From Clostridiales bacterium (lineage in GTDB: Bacteria; Bacillota; Clostridia; Oscillospirales; Acutalibacteraceae), in NCBI GenBank assembly GCA_022801595.1, contig JAAWSO010000013.1:1-47876 (forward strand): a stretch of DNA of 47,876 nucleotides. The letters are read 5' to 3'. The notes under the pieces were generated by a model that was not told the origin of the DNA, ran no database searches, and worked only from the letters and a program-made list of their open reading frames with translations. Positions 42,734 through 47,876 of the stretch are shown here, piece after piece. The position numbers were made by a program, and so were the translations under genes. The number at the start of each line of letters is the position of its first letter. Position 1 is the first letter of the stretch.

Positions 42734-43615
42734 ATGCAACCGGCCATTTATGTGGATGTACTTCTGGCGGTCAATATCTTTATCAATTATTTTCTGCTGC
42801 TGGCAACAGCCAAATTCCTGGGAATTCCAAAGAAACAATGGCGTTTGGCGGCTGGCGCTGTGCTGGGGGCGATTTATGCCTTACAGATTCTGTTGCCCTC
42901 CATTCCGGTGTTTCTGAATATGCTGGTGAAATTGGTTCTGTCCGCTACCATTGTTCTGGCTGCATTCCCAATCAAAAGCTGGAAAATGTTTGGGAAAAGT
43001 ATGGGATGTTTTTATACCATGAATTTTTCCTTTGCTGGATTTATGTTAGCCATTTGGTACTTCGTGGGGCCACCTGGCTTGGTCATCAAAAATTCGGTGG
43101 TATATCTTTCCATTTCCCCTATTTTACTGATCGTCACTACGGTGGCGTGCTACATGATTCTACGCTTGATTTTCCGGCTAACCGGAAAACAGGAGAACCG
43201 CTCTACGCTATGTACGCTGAACATTACGTATGCGTCGAAAACCGTATCTTGTACAGCGCGGATTGACACCGGGAATAGCCTCGTAGAGCCGTTTTCCCAC
43301 GATCCGGTGGCAGTGGTGGAGTATGAAGTCCTCAAACCCATTCTTCCGATAGAGATGCAGGAAGCGCTGCGTTCGCCGGTCAGCATGGGAGTTGGAACAA
43401 TTTCTCCAGTTGCTGGAATTCGAATGGTGCCGTTTCATTCTATTTCCGGGGAGGGGGTTTTGCCAGCGTTTCGTCCGGAATCCTGTATCGTAGATTGTGG
43501 AAAACAGAAAGTGAGGCCGAATCAGATTTATATTGCCGTATGCAATCAGAAAATCGGGGCAGGAGAATTTTCCGCCCTGCTCAATCCCGCGTTGTTGGCC
43601 CAAGAAGTCCTTTAG
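42734..43615 (+). CDS. spoIIGA: Sigma-E processing peptidase SpoIIGA
   Basis: Membrane-embedded aspartic protease that cleaves the pro-sequence of sigma-E in the mother cell after septation, on a signal from SpoIIR. The 293-aa protein has about five N-terminal transmembrane helices (about 1-145; [20 protein letters not shown] first) and a cytoplasmic protease domain with IDTGNSL (D178-T-G) at the active site. ATG 42734 lies 5 nt after GGGGGG; TTG 42731 is an alternative. sigE begins 41 bp later, the standard pairing in spore-formers. Confidence 0.95.
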   Translation: MQPAIYVDVLLAVNIFINYFLLLATAKFLGIPKKQWRLAAGAVLGAIYALQILLPSIPVFLNMLVKLVLSATIVLAAFPIKSWKMFGKSMGCFYTMNFSFAGFMLAIWYFVGPPGLVIKNSVVYLSISPILLIVTTVACYMILRLIFRLTGKQENRSTLCTLNITYASKTVSCTARIDTGNSLVEPFSHDPVAVVEYEVLKPILPIEMQEALRSPVSMGVGTISPVAGIRMVPFHSISGEGVLPAFRPESCIVDCGKQKVRPNQIYIAVCNQKIGAGEFSALLNPALLAQEVL

Positions 43616-43656
43616 ATGTTGTTTTTGATTCTGAAATAATAGGGAGGAGATATGAA

Positions 43657-44400
43657 ATGAAACCGATCCGATCTTTGGAAATTCTAGGTTGTTTGCCCGC
43701 TCCTGTGCGAAATGTGATGGCCCGTCTGCTCTGGCGTATAAAAACAAAGGAGTATGTCCACTACATCAATGGTCCAGAAACCCTTCCTGCCCCCTTGACC
43801 CCGCAGGAAGAAGCAGTGGTAATGCAGAATATCATGAATGGAGTGGAAAATGCCCGGGAGCCTTTGATCACCCATAATCTCCGTTTGGTCGTTTACATAT
43901 CCAAAAAATTTGAATCCCATTCCGCAGGGGTAGAGGATTTGATTTCCATTGGAACCATTGGGCTGATCAAAGCCGTTAATACATTCCGGCCGGAACGGAA
44001 TATTAAGCTGGCGACCTATGCTTCCCGCTGCATTGAAAATGAAATTTTGATGTATCTGCGAAAAAGCTCCCAGCTCAAACATGAAATTTCCATTGACGAT
44101 CCCCTCAATGTAGATTGGGATGGCAATGAGCTTTTGCTGTCGGATGTGTTGGGCAGTGACCAGAATACCGTCAACCAGGATATTGAAAAAGAAGTGGAAC
44201 GGGAGCTGTTGTTGGAATCCATTTCCCATTTATCCCCGCGGGAGCAAAAAATTATGCACTTGCGATTTGGTTTGAACGAAACCGAGGAGCATACGCAAAA
44301 GGAAGTTGCAGATGCGTTGGGGATTTCCCAATCCTACATTTCCCGTCTGGAAAAACGGATTATGGAGCGGTTGAGAAAGGATCTGGAACGGGTTAGCTAA
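43657..44400 (+). CDS. sigE: RNA polymerase sporulation sigma factor sigma-E (pro-form)
   Basis: Mother-cell sigma factor, 247 aa. The first ~28 residues form a basic, amphipathic pro-sequence ([19 protein letters not shown]...) and YVHYINGPE marks the cleavage area, corresponding to EVYYIGGSE in B. subtilis. Region 2 ([46 protein letters not shown]) and region 4.2 ([20 protein letters not shown]) are highly conserved. GGGAGGAGA is 6 nt before ATG 43657. Co-transcribed with spoIIGA. sigG, which commonly follows, is not here; a terminator comes 60 bp later. Confidence 0.97.
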   Translation: MKPIRSLEILGCLPAPVRNVMARLLWRIKTKEYVHYINGPETLPAPLTPQEEAVVMQNIMNGVENAREPLITHNLRLVVYISKKFESHSAGVEDLISIGTIGLIKAVNTFRPERNIKLATYASRCIENEILMYLRKSSQLKHEISIDDPLNVDWDGNELLLSDVLGSDQNTVNQDIEKEVERELLLESISHLSPREQKIMHLRFGLNETEEHTQKEVADALGISQSYISRLEKRIMERLRKDLERVS

Positions 44401-44460
44401 AAAGTTAGATGGAGCCAGAACCTTATGAAACGGCTGGATCTTTGCTATCATACAGAACAA

Positions 44461-44503
44461 AAAAGGACGCTTTTCTTCTCATTGAGAAAAGCGTCCTTTT
44501 TGT
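44461..44503. terminator. Bidirectional terminator after sigE
   Basis: GGACGCTTTTCT (44465-44476) pairs with AGAAAAGCGTCC (44485-44496), flanked by AAAA on the left and TTTTT on the right, so it can stop sigE (+) and the amylase-side transcript (-). Confidence 0.9.
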
Positions 44504-44623
44504 ATGTACTACGAAAAAAGAAGATATCAAGGCGCGAGAATGATGAAAAACCAAGCGCGCCGCTATCGTTTTAAATTTTTGCTCAGCAGGGTGAGGGACG
44601 AACAAACTGCGCGAGAGAAATGG

Positions 44624-45934
44624 TTAGAAGATTTCCCAGAAGTAAGCGCTGTAGGCGGGGAGATGGCTACCGCCGCCAAAATCGTGAACAGAGCCGGAAA
44701 GCAAGTCCCTGGCCCGGCCGGCATTAGCGTTGAAATGAGCGTCGAACGGTTGGCTGTCAGCATTGATGGCGATCAGAACCCGATTTCCCTCAAAGGAACG
44801 CTCAAAAATAAATTGTTGATTGGTCAAAAGCAGAGTATGATAATCGCCATAACAGAGCGCTTTGCTTTCCCGGTGGGCCTTGGCACAGGCAGCGATCCAT
44901 TGGGTTAGGGAAGTGGATTGGGGTTTTTCAAAACAAGGGCGGAGAGGGGCGTCCGTACCCTGTCCCTTGACTCCCTGAGCACCCCATTCGCTGCCGTAAT
45001 AGACACAGGGAATACCCGGCATACCGAATAGCAGGGCATAGATCAGCGGAAGATGCTCCGGCTTGTTCAAGATGCTGGCGATCCGGGAAACGTCATGGTT
45101 GTCCACAAAGTTAAGCAGATGCTCCCCACGGTATAGGGTCCAGTTTTCCGGGCCAAATTGGCGTTGCAGCGAGTGGGCGATCTCAAACAGATTGCTTGTA
45201 TTCAGGCTGGAATAAAGGCCCTTATAGCATTCATAGTTGGTAACGCTGTGCAGCATTTCTGGATTCATAATTTGTTTGTAATCGCCTCCTAAAATTTCTC
45301 CAATAAGCACAAAATTAGGTTTCAGACCATCGCAGAATTGGCGCAGACGGCGCAGAAAATCCCGGTCCACACAGTAGGCTACATCCAGGCGCAAACCGTC
45401 AATGTCGAATTCTTCCACCCATTGGCGGACACAGGAAAAGAGATGCTGAATCACTTCCTCGTTACGCAGGTTGAGTTTCACCAGATCAAAGTGGCCTTCC
45501 CAGCCTTCGTACCATAAGCCGTCGTTATAGTTGCTGTTTCCGCCGAAATCAATGTGGAACCAATCTTTGTAGGGGGATTGCTCCCGGTTTTTCAGCACAT
45601 CCTGAAAGGCCCAGAAGCCCCGTCCGACATGGTTGAATACGCCGTCCAATACCACCTTGATATGAGCGGCATGGAGTTGATTACAGACCTGAGCGAAATC
45701 TTCATTGGTACCCAGACGGCAGTCCAATTTTCGGTAATCGCGCGTGTCATATCCGTGCGCATCGGATTCAAAAAGAGGGGAGAAGTAGATGGCATTGGCA
45801 TTTAGGGACTGGATATGCTCAATCCAATCGCTGGTTTTTTGAATCCGGTTTTGCAGTTGTCCATCATTTTGCAAGGGAGCGCCGCAGAATCCCAATGGAT
45901 AAATTTGATAAAATACGCTTTCATAAGCCCACAT
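44624..45934 (-). CDS. GH13 alpha-amylase family protein
   Basis: A 436-aa alpha-glucosidic enzyme with no signal peptide, so cytoplasmic. Conserved GH13 regions: DGVFNHVG (about 97-104), GLRLDVAY (nucleophile Asp, about 180-187), LIGEIL (acid/base Glu, about 212) and FVDNHDVSR (about 276-284). The size is short for the family and suggests a compact (beta/alpha)8 barrel plus a small C domain; a neopullulanase/cyclomaltodextrinase-like activity on maltodextrins is inferred. GGAGG stands 10 nt before ATG 45934. It is 35 bp downstream of cca on the same strand. Confidence 0.92.
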   Translation of the reverse strand: MWAYESVFYQIYPLGFCGAPLQNDGQLQNRIQKTSDWIEHIQSLNANAIYFSPLFESDAHGYDTRDYRKLDCRLGTNEDFAQVCNQLHAAHIKVVLDGVFNHVGRGFWAFQDVLKNREQSPYKDWFHIDFGGNSNYNDGLWYEGWEGHFDLVKLNLRNEEVIQHLFSCVRQWVEEFDIDGLRLDVAYCVDRDFLRRLRQFCDGLKPNFVLIGEILGGDYKQIMNPEMLHSVTNYECYKGLYSSLNTSNLFEIAHSLQRQFGPENWTLYRGEHLLNFVDNHDVSRIASILNKPEHLPLIYALLFGMPGIPCVYYGSEWGAQGVKGQGTDAPLRPCFEKPQSTSLTQWIAACAKAHRESKALCYGDYHTLLLTNQQFIFERSFEGNRVLIAINADSQPFDAHFNANAGRARDLLSGSVHDFGGGSHLPAYSAYFWEIF

Positions 45935-45969
45935 AATATTTTGTCCTCCAAACGAAATGTTGGCATCGT

Positions 45970-47313
45970 TTAAGATACCAGGATAAATTGTCTTGCTTGA
46001 TCCAATAAGCTTTGCCGGGTATTTTCGCAGGTTCCATCCATCACAGCCTCCAAAAGCTGGTTGAGGATACGGCCGATTTCTTTTCCTGTTGGGATGCCCA
46101 AATTCAGCAGGTCATGGCCATTGACAGCAAGATGCCGGATGGAAAAGCACTGCTCCTGCTCCAACACCTCCGCCATCAAATCCCGGCATTCCTGGATCAT
46201 AGAAATCCGATGATTCAGAGCGGGATTTTGGGCTAGGATGTCGGCTTGGTGGATGGAAAGAAGCTGAGAAAACACCTCAGTCCCGAATCGGTTTAACTGG
46301 CGTTTGATCCATGGAATGGTTGGGGTTAATGGAAGGTCATGGTGCTTGACTAAAAGGGGGATGCGTTGGCGGGTATGACGGTCAAATTTCAGCCGCCGCA
46401 GTGCTGTTTCCGCAATTCCCACGCTGGACGTTGCGTGACCATAAAAATGATCGATCCCGTTTTCATCGGTAGTTTTTACCACAGGCTTTCCGCTGTCATG
46501 GAGCAGCATGGTCAGCCGGAGAATGGGATCCGGTTCGATGGCTCCCATGGCATGAAGAGTATGTTCCCACACCGAATAGACATGATAAGGGTGATGTTGC
46601 TGACAATCCACCATCGAGGAAAGTTCTGGTAGAATCTCAAATAGGACAGGAGCAAATTGACGAAGCGTTGCCTCACAACTGATTCCACACAGTAGTTTTT
46701 TCAGCTCTGCCTGCAAGCGTTCCGCCGCAATGTGATGCAACAGGGATTTTTGTTCCAAGGCTGCTTGTGCAGTTGCCGGCTCTATGGAAAATCCCAGTGT
46801 AGATGCGAACCGTAAAGCCCGGAAAATGCGCAGGGCATCTTCTTGGAACCGCTGTGTTGGACTTCCAACACAACGCAGGATTTTCTGGTGCAAGTCCTCC
46901 AGACCGCTGAAGTAATCCAGGAGTCCCTGCTCTGGGTGGTATGCCAAAGCATTGATGGTAAAGTCCCGGCGGGCTAAATCTTTTTGTAACGAGCTGGTGA
47001 AGATCACCTGATCCGGCCTTCGATGATCGGTATAAATCCCATCCGTACGGTAAGTGGTAATTTCAAAGGGTTTATTGTTGAAAATAGCCGTGACCGTACC
47101 GTGCTGTAGGCCGGTGTCCAGCACTTGGATACCGGGAAGGGACGCTTTCGTTTGCTGGGGAAGCGCGGAGGTGGCGATATCCCAGTCATCAGGAGGCTTT
47201 CCGAGTAGGCTGTCCCGGACGCAGCCACCCACCACATAGGCTTCCCAGCCATGACGGTGGAGCTGTTCCAATAAAAAAGCCGCTTCTTTTGGAATGGTTA
47301 TGGTAGTATTCAT
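45970..47313 (-). CDS. cca: CCA tRNA nucleotidyltransferase
   Basis: Adds or repairs the 3' CCA of tRNAs; 447 aa. The class II head has AYVVGGCVRDSLLGKPPDDW (about 25-44) with the DWD metal carboxylates (D43, D45), DLARRDFTINALAY (about 110-123) with the RRDFTINA motif, and EDALRIFRALRFA (about 158-170). An HD domain follows (MLLHDSGKPVVK, about 264-275) with HATSSVG. ATG 47313 has GGGAGAGG just upstream; the longer in-frame extension is a read-through of non-coding DNA. Since the only tRNA here already encodes CCA, repair or processing of others is its likely use. Confidence 0.95.
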   Translation of the reverse strand: MNTTITIPKEAAFLLEQLHRHGWEAYVVGGCVRDSLLGKPPDDWDIATSALPQQTKASLPGIQVLDTGLQHGTVTAIFNNKPFEITTYRTDGIYTDHRRPDQVIFTSSLQKDLARRDFTINALAYHPEQGLLDYFSGLEDLHQKILRCVGSPTQRFQEDALRIFRALRFASTLGFSIEPATAQAALEQKSLLHHIAAERLQAELKKLLCGISCEATLRQFAPVLFEILPELSSMVDCQQHHPYHVYSVWEHTLHAMGAIEPDPILRLTMLLHDSGKPVVKTTDENGIDHFYGHATSSVGIAETALRRLKFDRHTRQRIPLLVKHHDLPLTPTIPWIKRQLNRFGTEVFSQLLSIHQADILAQNPALNHRISMIQECRDLMAEVLEQEQCFSIRHLAVNGHDLLNLGIPTGKEIGRILNQLLEAVMDGTCENTRQSLLDQARQFILVS

Positions 47314-47426
47314 GAACCTCTCCCTTCTATGTATATTTTTACACTTACATGATAATTTGAGGGAATGTTTTTTAACCCAATCGGATATAATGGAAATCTT
47401 TGGCTGTGTCTTATTCCTATTGTTAC

Positions 47427-47470
47427 GACACCACACCTACGGCGAACACGTCACGCTCTTCCTGCTCCGC
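47427..47470. repeat. Degenerate copy of the right-end repeat
   Basis: The stretch beginning ACACCACACCTACGGCGAAC aligns imperfectly to the 46-bp repeat at 47610 and 47831, with scattered substitutions and a small gap. It is probably an older copy of the same element. Confidence 0.45.
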
Positions 47471-47609
47471 TTAAAAGGAGCCCAGCTATCCCGCGTGGAG
47501 GCTTTCTGATGCTGCCAAAATAGACATCCGGGAAAAACATCGAGCGCACACCAAGCGTTTGGCGATCTCTTCACTAATCGCGCGAGCGAAGAGACGGCTT
47601 GCCGTCATG

Positions 47610-47655
47610 ATACCACACCTGCGGTGAGCAAGTCGCGCACGCTCCCTCCGGCCGC
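47610..47655. repeat. 46-bp direct repeat, copy 1
   Basis: It begins ATACCACACCTGCGGTGAGC and ends CTCCCTCCGGCCGC. It matches the segment at 47831-47876 at 45 of 46 positions. It lies in non-coding DNA upstream of cca with no ORF that can be supported. Confidence 0.85.
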
Positions 47656-47727
47656 CAAATTGCATGGGAACCCATGCACCGAAATGCCGGCGCTGCAGGC
47701 TCACTGCGGATATGATACCATAAAAAT

Positions 47728-47744
47728 CTTGCGCAGTGCGCAAG
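47728..47744. repeat. 17-bp perfect palindrome between the direct repeats
   Basis: CTTGCGCA-G-TGCGCAAG lies between the two repeat copies. It could be a stem of the repeat element or a binding site; nothing decides between these. Confidence 0.5.
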
Positions 47745-47830
47745 TGAGGCAGCACCGCAGCTCTTTTTTATGATTCCATGTTCTGAGAAATTCCCGGAAT
47801 CTTTGATTCCGTTGGCATTTCCAGGTTATT

Positions 47831-47876
47831 ATACCACACCTGCGGTGAGCAAGTCGCGCACGCTCCCTCCGGTCGC
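47831..47876. repeat. 46-bp direct repeat, copy 2 (cut by window end)
   Basis: Identical to 47610-47655 except T for C at the 43rd base. It reaches the last base of the window, so the repeat may be longer. Confidence 0.85.

Noticed and set aside
44504-44908. 134-codon + strand frame opposite the amylase gene
   Set aside because: Most of it is antisense to the well-supported GH13 gene and has no ribosome-binding site of its own.
47486-47755. 89-codon - strand frame across the right-end repeat
   Set aside because: It overlaps the direct repeat and palindrome, has no ribosome-binding site, and its Arg/Ala-rich translation looks like a by-product of GC-rich repeat DNA.

Overview
The window is a chromosomal segment of a spore-forming, low-to-moderate GC Firmicute. 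It most resembles an anaerobic clostridium of the Oscillospirales/Ruminococcaceae type (inference from gene content and order; no database was searched). The sporulation evidence is spoIIGA-sigE, yabP-yabQ, a SpoVB-type flippase and CotF-like coat proteins. Typical Firmicute regulation is also visible: a CIRCE operator before groES-groEL, a T-box leader before pheS-pheT, a long-form hibernation factor, a bifunctional Rel enzyme, IreB and an EndoA/MazF-type RNase. Almost everything is housekeeping. There is no prophage, CRISPR array, insertion sequence or recognisable defence island.

Layout. 1-3.2 kb: tRNA-Gly, typA and a DEDDh exonuclease with a zinc ribbon. 3.3-9.8 kb: recJ, rel, an MBL hydrolase and hemZ, closely packed on the + strand. 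10-10.5 kb: a zinc-ribbon protein. 10.6-15.8 kb: a SpoVB-like flippase, mazG, hup, rqcP(yabO), yabP, yabQ, divIC and yabR, an order much like the yabM-yabR region of Bacillus subtilis with hup added. 15.9-22.3 kb: GNAT, amidohydrolase, a lone fumarase alpha subunit, hpf, a THUMP methyltransferase, carbonic anhydrase and nadA (- strand). 22.5-24.6 kb: groES-groEL. 24.6-26.1 kb: gene-poor, with an orphan palindrome, one small membrane protein and a leader/terminator before the purine genes. 26.1-31.5 kb: purE-purM-purN-purO-AICAR transformylase-purD. 31.6-36.9 kb (- strand): a small unknown protein, a PnuC-type transporter, ireB, and pheS-pheT with their T-box. 37.4-42.6 kb: malQ, nnr, a lipoprotein, endoA and two CotF-like genes. 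42.7-44.4 kb: spoIIGA-sigE. 44.6-47.3 kb (- strand): a GH13 amylase and cca. The right end holds a short dispersed repeat.

How the genes work together. SpoIIGA (aspartic protease) activates pro-sigma-E from the adjacent sigE. A sigma-E-like promoter lies in front of yabP-yabQ elsewhere in the window. The purine block covers the GAR synthetase, GAR transformylase, AIR synthetase, N5-CAIR mutase and last two IMP steps; the final two are carried by separate proteins (PurO-type cyclohydrolase plus a stand-alone transformylase) instead of one PurH. nadA, the PnuC transporter and nnr all touch NAD(P) metabolism but lie apart.

The most interesting signals are in RNA and regulation, not in new protein families. 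(1) A 13-bp terminator-like hairpin holds the yabP ribosome-binding site in its 3' arm and overlaps a sigma-E-like promoter. (2) The purE leader encodes a 20-codon peptide ending just before a terminator. (3) The pnuC leader can fold as either terminator or antiterminator, as a riboswitch would. (4) The spoIIG promoter shows a 22-bp spacer. I found no convincing wholly undescribed multi-gene system.
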